Assembly (NCBI GenBank): GCA_030682575.1
Contig: JAUXNX010000013.1
Coordinates: forward strand, 1 to 64,000
From: Gammaproteobacteria bacterium
GTDB lineage: Bacteria; Pseudomonadota; Gammaproteobacteria; Pseudomonadales; Pseudohongiellaceae
Length of the DNA: 64,000 bases
Reading direction: 5' to 3'
Shown here piece by piece: positions 27,702 to 36,074 of the stretch (the first letter of the stretch is position 1; every line of letters begins with the position of its first letter). Under the pieces are notes generated by a model. It had not been told where the DNA came from. It ran no database searches and worked only from the letters and a program-made list of their open reading frames with translations. The translations under genes and the position numbers were made by a program.

Positions 27702-28564
27702 TGAAACCTGTACAAGTACTGGCAATTACGGGCGGCAAGGGTGGCGTTGGCAAGACCAATGTTTCCGTCAACCTCAGTCTTGCTCTGGCCGAGGCTGGCA
27801 AGCGTGTGATTCTGATGGACGCCGACCTCGGCCTGGCCAACGTGGACATTCAACTCGGCCTCAAGGCAGACAAGACCATAGCTCAGGTGTTGAGTGGTGA
27901 GTGTGAGTTGCGCGACATCCTGCTGACGACAACCGGAGGTGTCAAAGTCATTCCCGCGTCCTCGGGTGTGCAGTCGTTGACACAGCTGGGTCCGCAGCAA
28001 CACGCAGGTCTCATCAGTGCGTTCAGTGATCTTGATGATCAACTGGACGTGCTGGTGATCGACACGGCTGCCGGAATTTCAGATAGTGTGGTGAGTTTTG
28101 TGCGGGCTGCTCAGGAGGTGATGGTCGTGATGTGCGATGAGCCCTCTTCCATTACAGACGCATATGCACTGGTCAAATTGCTCAACAGGGATTACGGTAT
28201 GTCACGCTTCCGCGTGCTCGCGAACATGACTCGCACGCCGGAGGAAGGGCGCAACCTGTTCACCAAGTTTGTCACCGTGGCGGAGCGGTTTCTCGATGTG
28301 ACGCTGCAGTATGCTGGCGATATTCCCTGGGATGAGGCTGTACGCAAGTCTGCTCAACGCCAGCGCGCAGCGATCGAAGCGTACCCGGCCAGCAAGAGCG
28401 CGATTGCCTATCGCAAGCTGGCGGAAGAGGTCTGTCAGTGGCCCATCAGCAGAAATGCCAGTGGCAGATTGCAGTTTTTTGTGGAGCGGCTCCTCAGCAA
28501 CGATGCTGACAAAACGGAAATTGACCAAAGAGTGGCCGCAATGCCACTTGGGAATCCATTATAG
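27701..28564 (+). CDS. flhG: Flagellar number regulator FlhG/FleN (MinD-like ATPase)
   Basis: A 287-residue MinD/ParA-type ATPase that limits flagellar number, in Pseudomonas by restraining FleQ. The deviant Walker A GGKGGVGKTNVSVNL, Walker B-like LMDADLGLANVD and VIDTAAG are present. AAGGAG at 27688-27693 fixes the start at 27701. It overlaps flhF (TGATG) and is followed by fliA. Confidence 0.95.
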   Translation: MKPVQVLAITGGKGGVGKTNVSVNLSLALAEAGKRVILMDADLGLANVDIQLGLKADKTIAQVLSGECELRDILLTTTGGVKVIPASSGVQSLTQLGPQQHAGLISAFSDLDDQLDVLVIDTAAGISDSVVSFVRAAQEVMVVMCDEPSSITDAYALVKLLNRDYGMSRFRVLANMTRTPEEGRNLFTKFVTVAERFLDVTLQYAGDIPWDEAVRKSAQRQRAAIEAYPASKSAIAYRKLAEEVCQWPISRNASGRLQFFVERLLSNDADKTEIDQRVAAMPLGNPL

Positions 28565-28624
28565 GCGAGAATGATAGTGAACCTGGCGAGCATGGGCTTT
28601 GCCGAACAGGAAGGTTGATCAGGA

Positions 28625-29359
28625 ATGATGACAGCAGCGAGTGGTGCTTCCATGTATAGCGAAGTGCAGACCGAAAGCATGAACGATATCGTGATGCGAT
28701 ATGCGCCTCTGGTAAAGCGTATCGCCCACCATTTGTTGTTGCGCATGCCTGCAAGCGTACAGATCGACGATCTGGTTCAGTCCGGCATGATCGGGCTGCT
28801 GGAGGCGGCGAAGAAGTACGACCTTACCAAAGGCGCGAGTTTCGAGACCTACGCGGGTATCCGCATACGTGGGGCAATGCTGGACGAGATCCGCAAGGGG
28901 GACTGGGCGCCGCGCTCTGTGCATCGCAAGTCACGTAAAGTGGCCGAGGCGATCAAGACGATCGAGATGCGCACGGGCACGGACGCGAAGGATCACGATG
29001 TCGCCGCCGAACTGGGCATGAATCTGGATGAGTACTACACGATTCTGCAGGATGCTTCCGGCAGCCGTCTGTTCAGCTTCGACGACATGCTGGAGGGAGA
29101 TGATTCGGCCATAGAGCGAGTGGCAGGCGAAGTACCGAGTCCGCTTGATGGCTTGCAGAGCGATGCCTTCAAGTCAGAGCTGGCGGCTGCCATTGCGGCA
29201 TTGCCGGAGCGGGAGAAGCTGGTGTTGTCCCTGTACTACGACGAAGAGTTGAATCTCAAGGAAATCGGCCAGGTGATCGGCGTGAGCGAGTCCCGCGTGA
29301 GCCAGATTCACACCCAGGCCGCTTTGCGACTGCGAGCTCGGCTTGGTGATTGGGGTTGA
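28625..29359 (+). CDS. fliA: Flagellar sigma factor FliA (sigma-28)
   Basis: A 244-residue sigma factor for late flagellar and chemotaxis genes. Region 2 (MRYAPLVKRIAHHLL, DDLVQSGMIGLLEA, YAGIRIRGAMLDEIR), region 3, and region 4 (LPEREKLVLSLYY, LKEIGQVIGVSESRVSQIH) are complete. AGGA precedes the two adjacent ATGs at 28625 and 28628. The gene is followed by a gap with two palindromic elements. Confidence 0.96.
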   Translation: MMTAASGASMYSEVQTESMNDIVMRYAPLVKRIAHHLLLRMPASVQIDDLVQSGMIGLLEAAKKYDLTKGASFETYAGIRIRGAMLDEIRKGDWAPRSVHRKSRKVAEAIKTIEMRTGTDAKDHDVAAELGMNLDEYYTILQDASGSRLFSFDDMLEGDDSAIERVAGEVPSPLDGLQSDAFKSELAAAIAALPEREKLVLSLYYDEELNLKEIGQVIGVSESRVSQIHTQAALRLRARLGDWG

Positions 29360-29376
29360 AGATTGTTTGGTTCAGT

Positions 29377-29495
29377 GGTGTGGCGCGGAGTCCGATGGGG
29401 CTACCGGTGACACGCCGTGAATACATCCCTGTAGGCTCGTCATCCGCCATCCCTGGCGGCTGACGGTCACCGCTAGCCCCATCGGACTCCACACC
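29377..29495 (+). repeat. Palindromic element E3 (conserved core, private arms)
   Basis: The left arm 29377-29411 and right arm 29466-29495 pair over about 30 bp, with a five-base bulge (CGCGG) in the left arm and one mismatch. The 54-bp core is 29412-29465. Its hairpin A is TACA-tccc-TGTA rather than CCCA-tcca-TGGG, and hairpin B keeps CCGCCA-tccc-TGGCGG. It begins 18 bases after the fliA stop. Confidence 0.85.
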
Positions 29496-29673
29496 TCTGT
29501 GGCTCTGTGCCAACTTTTCGCCCCCATTCTGTTTGGCGAACGACTTTCCAGCGTTGTGCACACTGACGTCATCTCAATCTTCCTTTGGCTGGTAGTCCAA
29601 CCTTGGCTCCGCGAGAGTGGGGTGGGCACGGTCATTCGCCTGCTTGCAGGCGAAGAACGCGGCACAATGCCGA

Positions 29674-29793
29674 GGGGCACGGCGGCAGGCTGGGAGGTTA
29701 GCAGACCGTCAGCCGCCAGGGATGGCGGATGACGAGCCTACATGGATGTATTCACGGCGTGTCTGCGAACCTCCCAGCCTGTCGCCGTGCCCC
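29674..29793 (-). repeat. Palindromic element E4 (inverted copy)
   Basis: On the minus strand the core (29707-29760) differs from that of E3 at one base, in the loop of hairpin A. The arms 29674-29706 and 29761-29793 pair over about 33 bp with two mismatches and end GCAGAC/GTCTGC. They are unlike the E1, E2 or E3 arms. It forms a tail-to-tail pair with E3, about 180 bases apart, and ends 64 bases before the sigma-28 promoter of cheY. Confidence 0.85.
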
Positions 29794-29857
29794 TACCACT
29801 GACACCCTCCGTTGATCCTTCAAGAATGGCCTATACACAAATATCTGCCTGATTCGC

Positions 29858-29884
29858 TAAATAAATTCCCCGATCAATCGATAA
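29858..29884 (+). promoter_or_regulatory. Sigma-28 (FliA) promoter of the cheYZAB operon
   Basis: TAAA at 29858-29861, a 15-base spacer and ATCGATAA at 29877-29884 match the FliA consensus (TAAA-N15-GCCGATAA) in 10 of 12 conserved positions. It lies 66 bases before the GTG start proposed for cheY. Confidence 0.65.
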
Positions 29885-29949
29885 CCAGTTCAGGAAGAAT
29901 CGCAGTCCGCCCGGAGGCTTATACATATGACGACTTCAAACCAGACAAT

Positions 29950-30354
29950 GTGGAGGCAGTTTTGAACAAAAACATGAAGATCCTCATTGTTGATGACTTT
30001 TCAACGATGCGGCGAATTATCAAGAACCTGCTCAGAGACCTCGGCTTCACCAACACCGCCGAAGCTGATGACGGGAACAGCGCGCTGCCCATGCTCCAGA
30101 ACGGCAACTTCGATTTCCTGGTGACTGACTGGAACATGCCCGGCATGACCGGTATTGACCTGCTCAAGGCCTGCCGCGCCGATGATCGCCTCAAGACTCT
30201 GCCAGTGCTCATGGTCACGGCGGAAGCCAAGCGCGACCAGATCATTGCTGCAGCACAGGCTGGTGTGAACGGCTATGTGGTCAAACCTTTCACTGCGGCG
30301 GCATTGCAGGAAAAGATCGAGAAAATATTCGAACGTATCGAGTCTCACAGTTAG
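29950..30354 (+). CDS. cheY: Chemotaxis response regulator CheY
   Basis: A single-domain receiver, 134 residues, that when phosphorylated binds Fli[20 protein letters not shown], the phospho-acceptor in [11 protein letters not shown], the switch threonine in MVTAEAK and the KPF lysine are all present. The start is unsettled. GTG 29950 gives an N-terminus like Vibrio CheY (MEAILNKNMKI). TTG 29962 has GGAGG five bases upstream. ATG 29974 gives the short Pseudomonas form. Confidence 0.93.
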   Translation: MEAVLNKNMKILIVDDFSTMRRIIKNLLRDLGFTNTAEADDGNSALPMLQNGNFDFLVTDWNMPGMTGIDLLKACRADDRLKTLPVLMVTAEAKRDQIIAAAQAGVNGYVVKPFTAAALQEKIEKIFERIESHS

Positions 30355-30369
30355 GGGTGGAAAGAGTCA

Positions 30370-31191
30370 ATGCCAAGCAAAGAATACAACGAACTGGCCG
30401 AAACCGATGTGTCGGGTGGTCCCGAGGCGCTCACCAAGTTGCTCAGGGCGCGTACCCGCGAGTTGCTGCAGAAGCTTGATGAAGGTGATATTGGTGGCGC
30501 CAACCAGTTGATCAGGGATATCAACGCCGCCCGCGATGAAACGCTTTATGTGGAGGTCGGTCGCCTGACCCGTGGCCTGCACAACGCCATCAAGGACTTC
30601 CATCTCGACATCAGTCTCAGCGGTCACAGCCGCGTGAAGGACGAAATCTCCGAGATCCAGGATGCCACCAGTCGTCTGAACTACGTCATCAATCTGACGG
30701 AGGAGGCCGCGAACACCACCATGGACATGGTCGAGGCCGGTGGTCCGATTGTGCAGGAATTGGCTGAAGAGGCCAGCAGCCTCAAGGCTGACTGGGATCA
30801 GTTTCGCAAGCAGGGTAGCAATGCTGTCGACAACGAGTCGCTGTACGCACGCGTTGATGCAATGCTGAATCGGACTGTTGAAGGGACCTCCAACCTGCAT
30901 GACAGACTCAACGAGATTCTCATGGCTCAGGGCTATCAGGACTTGAGTGGTCAGGTGATCAAGCGTGTGATCGCGCTGGTCAGCGATGTGGAACAAAGTC
31001 TGGTGCGACTGGTGAAACTGGCGAGCAATGTCGAGGCAGTAGCCGGACTCAATTCACTGCGCCGCGAGCAGGCTGCACCTGTTGCAGTAGACAGCATGCA
31101 GGCGGAAGGCCCGCAAATGAAGAACAGCAGAAGTGATGTCATTTCCGGACAGGACGATGTGGATGCACTTCTGTCCAGCCTCGGATTCTGA
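30370..31191 (+). CDS. cheZ: CheY-P phosphatase CheZ
   Basis: A 273-residue long helical protein that dephosphorylates CheY-P. The catalytic glutamine lies in MAQGYQDLSGQVIKRV, and the C-terminal CheY-anchoring peptide is DDVDALLSSLGF. The N-terminal acidic part is longer than in E. coli, as in Pseudomonas. GGTGGAAAG precedes the ATG. Confidence 0.94.
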   Translation: MPSKEYNELAETDVSGGPEALTKLLRARTRELLQKLDEGDIGGANQLIRDINAARDETLYVEVGRLTRGLHNAIKDFHLDISLSGHSRVKDEISEIQDATSRLNYVINLTEEAANTTMDMVEAGGPIVQELAEEASSLKADWDQFRKQGSNAVDNESLYARVDAMLNRTVEGTSNLHDRLNEILMAQGYQDLSGQVIKRVIALVSDVEQSLVRLVKLASNVEAVAGLNSLRREQAAPVAVDSMQAEGPQMKNSRSDVISGQDDVDALLSSLGF

Positions 31192-31236
31192 CTGCACGCT
31201 ACAAAACAGAGCGAAAACCACCAGAGTGATCAGGCG

Positions 31237-33270
31237 ATGAGTTTCTCAGACGACGAAGAAATACTGGAAGACTTTCTGATTGAAGCCGGAGAGATTCTGG
31301 AACAATTGTCCGAGCAATTGGTGGAACTGGAGCGCCGCCCAGACGATGCCGAACTTCTCAATGCCATCTTCCGTGGTTTTCATACCGTCAAGGGGGGAGC
31401 CGGATTTCTGCAGTTGACTCCGCTGGTGGACTGCTGCCATGTCACGGAAAATCTTTTCGACATTCTGCGTACTGGCAAGCGTGCAGTGACAGCCGAACTC
31501 ATGGATGTCGTGTTGCAGGTGCTGGATGTCGTCAACTGCATGTTCCAGCAGGTGAAGGATCGCACTGAACTTACGCCTGCGAGTCCTGCACTGATCGCTG
31601 CTCTTGAAGCGCTGGTGGCAGGGGAAGAGCTGAGCAGTACGCCCGAGCACGCAGCAGCAGGTGATGACATTACCGACGATGAATTCGAACAGATGCTGGC
31701 GGCATTGGGCAATCCCTCTGCAGACGCGAGCAATCATCCTGTTGATGAAACAGGCAGTGGCGTTGACGAGATTACTGACGATGAATTCGAGGCGCTGCTG
31801 GATACTTTGCACGGTGCCGGTAAAGGCATTTCCCAGGCCATGCTGCAGGACGGTGCGCAATTGCAGAGTGACGAATCCATCATCGTCGCAGCCGAGAAAG
31901 GCGACGACATTACTGATGATGAATTCGAGGCTCTATTGGACGCCTTGCATGGCAGCGGCAAGCATCAGGGTATTCCCGATGATGTCCCGGCTGCCGCTCC
32001 GGTAAAGCCGCAAGCCTCCAAAGCAGCAGACAAGCCGATAGCCAAACCTGCACTCGCGCTGGTGAAGAGCAACCCCGTGCCCGAGCCTGTCGCCAAGGAT
32101 GCTACAGTGGAAACTACTGTACGTGTCGACACACGTCGCCTTGATGAAATCATGAACATGGTGGGTGAGCTGGTACTGGTCCGCAACCGTCTCGTCCGTA
32201 TCGGTGCGAGAAGTGCGGACGAGGTGCTCTCCAAAGCCATCGCCAATCTGGATCTGGTGACAGCCGATTTGCAAACCTCTGTGATGAAGACGCGCATGCA
32301 ACCGATCCGCAAGGTATTCGGACGCTTTCCGCGTGTTGTGCGTGATCTTGCCCGCAGCCTCGGCAAGGAAGTCTCCCTCGAACTGCATGGTGAAGACACC
32401 GATCTCGACAAGAATCTGGTGGAGGCACTCGCCGATCCTTTGGTGCATCTGGTACGCAATGCCGTCGATCATGGTATCGAGATCCCCGCTGTGCGTGAAA
32501 AGCATGGCAAGAGCCGGCAGGGCACCATTCTGCTCGCCGCTGAACAGGAAGGTGACCATATTCTATTGACCATCTCTGACGATGGTGCCGGCATGGATCC
32601 GAACGTGCTGCGCAACAAGGCGCTGGAGAAAGGCGTCATGGATCGTGACGCTGCCGATCGCCTTACTGATGAAGAATGCTTCGAGCTGATTTTTGCTCCC
32701 GGTTTTTCCACCAAGACGGAAATCTCCGATGTCTCCGGCCGTGGCGTCGGCATGGATGTGGTGAAGACCAAGATCGCCCAGCTCAATGGTTCAATCTACA
32801 TTCACTCCAAACCGGGCCAGGGCTCCCGCATAGAGATCAAGGTACCGTTGACCCTGGCCATCATGCCCACACTGATGGTGATGGTCGGTGAGCAGGCCTT
32901 TGCATTGCCGCTGGTGAGCGTCAACGAGATTTTCCATCTGGATCTCAAACGCACCAACGTGGTGGATGGTCAGCAGGTGATCACCGTGCGCGAGAAATCC
33001 CTGCCATTGTTCCATCTGAAGCGCTGGTTGATCCGGGGCGAGGCCGCTGTGGCTGGTGAGAGTGCAGCTCACGTGGTGATTGTCACCGTGGGAACTCACA
33101 GGATTGGTTTCGTGGTGGATCATCTGATCGGCCAGGAAGAAGTCGTCATCAAGCCCCTCGGCAAGATGCTGCATGGCACGCCGGGAATGGCGGGGGCAAC
33201 CATCACAGGTGACGGCCGCATTGCCCTTATTCTGGACGTGCCCGGCCTCCTCAAGCGTTACGCGGGTTGA
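31237..33270 (+). CDS. cheA: Chemotaxis histidine kinase CheA
   Basis: A 677-residue kinase of the flagellar chemosensory array. The Hpt domain has phospho-acceptor His49 (FHTVKGGAGFL). A long acidic linker (about residues 130-285) replaces a folded P2 domain. P3 dimerisation (RLDEIMNMVGELVLVRNRL), the P4 ATPase (LVRNAVDHGIE, DDGAGMD, GRGVGMDVV) and the P5 CheW-like domain follow. The linker carries three copies of ITDDEFExxL at about residues 145, 179 and 225, the last two followed by LHGxGK. These resemble the FliM peptide SQDEIDALLHG and may be CheY/CheB docking sites. Confidence 0.95.
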   Translation: MSFSDDEEILEDFLIEAGEILEQLSEQLVELERRPDDAELLNAIFRGFHTVKGGAGFLQLTPLVDCCHVTENLFDILRTGKRAVTAELMDVVLQVLDVVNCMFQQVKDRTELTPASPALIAALEALVAGEELSSTPEHAAAGDDITDDEFEQMLAALGNPSADASNHPVDETGSGVDEITDDEFEALLDTLHGAGKGISQAMLQDGAQLQSDESIIVAAEKGDDITDDEFEALLDALHGSGKHQGIPDDVPAAAPVKPQASKAADKPIAKPALALVKSNPVPEPVAKDATVETTVRVDTRRLDEIMNMVGELVLVRNRLVRIGARSADEVLSKAIANLDLVTADLQTSVMKTRMQPIRKVFGRFPRVVRDLARSLGKEVSLELHGEDTDLDKNLVEALADPLVHLVRNAVDHGIEIPAVREKHGKSRQGTILLAAEQEGDHILLTISDDGAGMDPNVLRNKALEKGVMDRDAADRLTDEECFELIFAPGFSTKTEISDVSGRGVGMDVVKTKIAQLNGSIYIHSKPGQGSRIEIKVPLTLAIMPTLMVMVGEQAFALPLVSVNEIFHLDLKRTNVVDGQQVITVREKSLPLFHLKRWLIRGEAAVAGESAAHVVIVTVGTHRIGFVVDHLIGQEEVVIKPLGKMLHGTPGMAGATITGDGRIALILDVPGLLKRYAG

Positions 33271-34313
33271 TGCCTATGACAATCAAGGTACTCGTTGTCG
33301 ATGACTCCGGATTCTTTCGTCGCCGCCTGTGCGAGATCATCAATGGTACTGGTGATCTGGAAGTGATCGGAACTGCCGCCGATGGCCGGGAAGCCATTGA
33401 GAAGGCGCGGGAACTCAAGCCCGATGTCATCACCATGGATTATGAAATGCCGGTGATGGACGGTATCACGGCTGTGCGCGAGATTACCCGCTCCCTGGGC
33501 ATTCCTGTCCTGATGTTCTCGTCTCTCACTTACGAGGGGGCGCGTGTCACACTTGATGCACTGGAGGCCGGTGCCGTCGATTACCTGCCGAAGAATTTCG
33601 AGGATATTTCGCGCAATTCGGAAGAAATCCAAAAGGTGTTGCATGACCGCATCGTGACCGTGTCGCGCAGCAAGCCGCGCATGCGCACAGCGGGTAGTGC
33701 GGATGTTCCAACTGCAACCGTATCGGCACGTGCCGTTGGAAAAAGACCTTCACTCGTGATCATTGGAGCCTCTACCGGTGGTCCCATGGCTCTGCAACAG
33801 TTGCTGGTGCAGATCCCGGCGGCGTTTCCTGTCCCCATTCTCCTTGTGCAGCACATGCCGGCGACGTTCACCCGCGCTTTCGCGGAGCGTTTGGATCGGC
33901 TTTGCCAGATCACTGTGTCAGAAGCCATTGACGGGCAACATCTGGAGCCGGGTTGTGCCTATCTGGCTCCCGGGGGCAAGCAGATGCTGGTGGAGTCCAG
34001 GCATCAGGGCATGGTGCGCATCATGCCCGGCGATGAGCGCCTGCACTATAAACCTTCTCTGGACGTGACTTTTGGTTCCGCAGCAAACGAATTCGGCGGT
34101 CGCGTGCTGGCCATGGTACTGACCGGCATGGGTTCTGATGGTCGCGAAGGCGCACGCATGCTGCGAGCCCAGGGTGCCAGAATCTGGGTGCAGGATGAGG
34201 CCAGTTGTGTGATCTATGGCATGCCGATGGCGGTCTCCAGGGCCGGTCTGGCGGATGAGGAACTCAGCCTTGATCGCCTGGGGCCAAGATTGCTCGAAGA
34301 AATTCCGTCCTGA
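33270..34313 (+). CDS. cheB: Chemoreceptor glutamate methylesterase CheB
   Basis: A 347-residue protein that removes receptor methyl groups. The receiver domain has Asp57 (TMDYEMPVMDG). The methylesterase domain has Ser168 (GASTGG), His195 (VQHMPATF) and Asp290 (GMGSDG). The ATG overlaps the cheA stop (TGATG); a second ATG is six bases later. In Pseudomonas motCD follow here; in this window a REP and parC follow instead. Confidence 0.95.
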   Translation: MPMTIKVLVVDDSGFFRRRLCEIINGTGDLEVIGTAADGREAIEKARELKPDVITMDYEMPVMDGITAVREITRSLGIPVLMFSSLTYEGARVTLDALEAGAVDYLPKNFEDISRNSEEIQKVLHDRIVTVSRSKPRMRTAGSADVPTATVSARAVGKRPSLVIIGASTGGPMALQQLLVQIPAAFPVPILLVQHMPATFTRAFAERLDRLCQITVSEAIDGQHLEPGCAYLAPGGKQMLVESRHQGMVRIMPGDERLHYKPSLDVTFGSAANEFGGRVLAMVLTGMGSDGREGARMLRAQGARIWVQDEASCVIYGMPMAVSRAGLADEELSLDRLGPRLLEEIPS

Positions 34314-34335
34314 GCCGATAACCCTTTCAAGATAT

Positions 34336-34356
34336 GGGAGCGGGCCCTGCTCGCGA
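34336..34356 (+). repeat. REP sequence between cheB and parC
   Basis: GGGAGCGGGCCCTGCTCGCGA matches the Pseudomonas-type REP with a palindromic GAGCGGG/CCCTGCTC centre. It sits where motC and motD would be expected in the Pseudomonas order. Confidence 0.55.
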
Positions 34357-34395
34357 TGTACGCCTACCATCATCAAATCTGTGGGATAACCGGCA

Positions 34396-35187
34396 ATGCA
34401 CATTTGGGCAGTAGCAAATCAGAAGGGCGGGGTCGGCAAGACGACTACCACCGTCGCGCTGGGCGGACTGTTGGCGGAATCCGGTGCGCGCGTATTGCTG
34501 CTCGACCTCGATCCTCAGGGCTCATTGACCACTTACTTCGGTCATAATCCGGAGATATTGTCACGCAGCAGTTTTGACCTGTTTCAGCCCATGAACGCTG
34601 TGACGCGTGAAGGGTTGCTGCAGACTGTGCAATCGACTGCTCATCAGAATCTCTGGCTGTTGCCGGCCAGTACCGCGCTGGCAACTCTGGAGCGCAAGGC
34701 AGTGGGGCAGGAGGGAATGGGGCTGGCGATCTCCCGCACACTGTCGCTGCTGTGGGACGATTACGACTACGTGTTAATCGATAGCCCGCCCACGCTTGGT
34801 GTGCTGCTCATCAATGCGCTGGCTGCCTGCGAACTGATCCTCATCCCCGTGCAGACCGAGTTTCTTGCCATCAAGGGCCTTGAGAGGATGCTGCACACAC
34901 TCGGCATGGTGATGCGTTCACGGCAGAAACCGCTACGGCACGTATTGATTCCCACGTTATTTGATCGTCGCACTCAGGCCGGGGTGCTGAGTCTGCGACG
35001 TCTGCGCGGCACTTATCCTCAGGAAATCTGGCGCTCGGTAATTCCCGTTGACACCCGACTTCGCGATGCCAGTTCCAGGGGGGTCACCCCGTCCGCGCTG
35101 GACCCTGCCAGCCGGGGAGTGCGGGCCTATGGTCTATTGCTGAAAAACCTGCTCGCTGGTGACTACCTGGGAGCATCCGCATCATGA
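34396..35187 (+). CDS. parC: ParA-like ATPase for chemotaxis array placement (ParC type)
   Basis: A 263-residue ParA-family ATPase. In this position it places polar chemosensory arrays, as ParC does in Vibrio and its homologue does in Pseudomonas. The deviant Walker A (NQKGGVGKTTTTVALG), LLLDLDPQGSLTTYFG and IDSPPTLG are intact. No ParB or parS is nearby, which supports the array-placement role over plasmid partition. Its TGA overlaps the next gene (ATGA). Confidence 0.9.
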   Translation: MHIWAVANQKGGVGKTTTTVALGGLLAESGARVLLLDLDPQGSLTTYFGHNPEILSRSSFDLFQPMNAVTREGLLQTVQSTAHQNLWLLPASTALATLERKAVGQEGMGLAISRTLSLLWDDYDYVLIDSPPTLGVLLINALAACELILIPVQTEFLAIKGLERMLHTLGMVMRSRQKPLRHVLIPTLFDRRTQAGVLSLRRLRGTYPQEIWRSVIPVDTRLRDASSRGVTPSALDPASRGVRAYGLLLKNLLAGDYLGASAS

Positions 35188-35942
35188 GTCAGCCGACCAG
35201 TTCGCCAACGGTGGCGTTGAACTTGCCGGACGCGGTTGTCCAGGATTACCTGGATTTCATGCTGCGCAGTGTGACGGAAACTGTTGTTCTGCCAAATGCA
35301 GGAGCGAGCCCTGCTCGCGAAGAACTTCGCACCGAACCCCTCGCAACCCCCGCAACCCTCACAAGGCCTGTTCCTGCCGAACAAGCCCGCGCTATGCCGA
35401 CCCCATCGCGTGCAACACACACTCCTGCAGACGCAACAGTGAATGCACCACAACCCCGTGCCGCCAACGGCCGTCCTCTGTGGGCACAGGAGCCCTTCGA
35501 GTGCCTGCTGTTCCAGGTATTGGGCCTGAAACTCGCCGCACCTCTGATTGCACTCGGCGGCATTGCCCGCATTGCAGAAGACTTGACGCCTATCTTCGGC
35601 CAGTCGGACTGGTTCATGGGGTTGTTGCGCTGGAACGGTCGCAACATTCGCGTGGTCGACACAGCCAGATTGATCATGCCGGAGCGATTGCCGACATTTT
35701 CCGAGGGGCAAAAACCTGCCTACGAATTTGTACTGCTCATTGAAGGCACCGACTGGGGGTTGGCAATGGACAGTGCCACGGAATCGCTGCACATGACGCC
35801 GGACGAAGTACGCTGGCGCGTCAGCGCGCAGACACGACCCTGGCTGGCAGGCACAGTGTTGCAGAAGATGTGCGCGCTGCTGGACATGAACGCCATCGCC
35901 CTGCTTCTGCACAGCGAACAGCTTCCCGAGCAGGAGATTTAA
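35184..35942 (+). CDS. parP: CheW-like chemosensory array protein (ParP type)
   Basis: A 252-residue protein with a short N-terminal helix (AVVQDYLDFML), a long Pro/Ala/Thr-rich linker (about residues 38-98) and a CheW-like domain (about 105-250). It should couple ParC to CheA and receptors. A REP at 35297-35323 lies inside the coding sequence and supplies linker residues AGASPAREE. The overlap with parC suggests coupled translation. Confidence 0.85.
   Translation: MSQPTSSPTVALNLPDAVVQDYLDFMLRSVTETVVLPNAGASPAREELRTEPLATPATLTRPVPAEQARAMPTPSRATHTPADATVNAPQPRAANGRPLWAQEPFECLLFQVLGLKLAAPLIALGGIARIAEDLTPIFGQSDWFMGLLRWNGRNIRVVDTARLIMPERLPTFSEGQKPAYEFVLLIEGTDWGLAMDSATESLHMTPDEVRWRVSAQTRPWLAGTVLQKMCALLDMNAIALLLHSEQLPEQEI
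35297..35323 (+). repeat. REP sequence inside the parP coding region
   Basis: TGCAGGAGCGAGCCCTGCTC, followed by GCGAAGA, is a close match to the Pseudomonas REP. It keeps the reading frame open and falls in the low-complexity linker, where an insertion would be tolerated. Confidence 0.65.
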
Positions 35943-35944
35943 CC

Positions 35945-35970
35945 CTGTGGGAGAAGGCCTTGCCCACCCC
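35945..35970. repeat. REP-like palindrome after parP
   Basis: TGTGGGAGAAGGCCTTGCCC is followed by ACCCC. GTGGG/CCCAC flank a central AAGGCCTT. It resembles the second type of Pseudomonas REP and may also act as a weak terminator. It lies just after the parP stop. Confidence 0.4.
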
Positions 35971-36074
35971 AACAACGAATGGCACAGACTGTGCATTAAC
36001 TCCCGGCAATACAGTTTGTTTGCCAGCAGTGACTGAAATTTGACACCAACGCTGGCATGCAGAGAGGAAAGACC

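Larger units (their letters stand above)
29360..29949. other. fliA-cheY intergenic region
   Basis: These 590 bases hold palindromic elements E3 and E4, about 180 bases of spacer without a recognisable gene, and the sigma-28 promoter of cheY. GGCACAG/CTGTGCC-like words next to the inner arms echo those beside E1. Confidence 0.7.

Noticed and set aside
29256-29802. Small ORFs over elements E3 and E4
   Set aside because: They follow the palindromes on both strands, as expected from repeat sequence, and lack ribosome sites.
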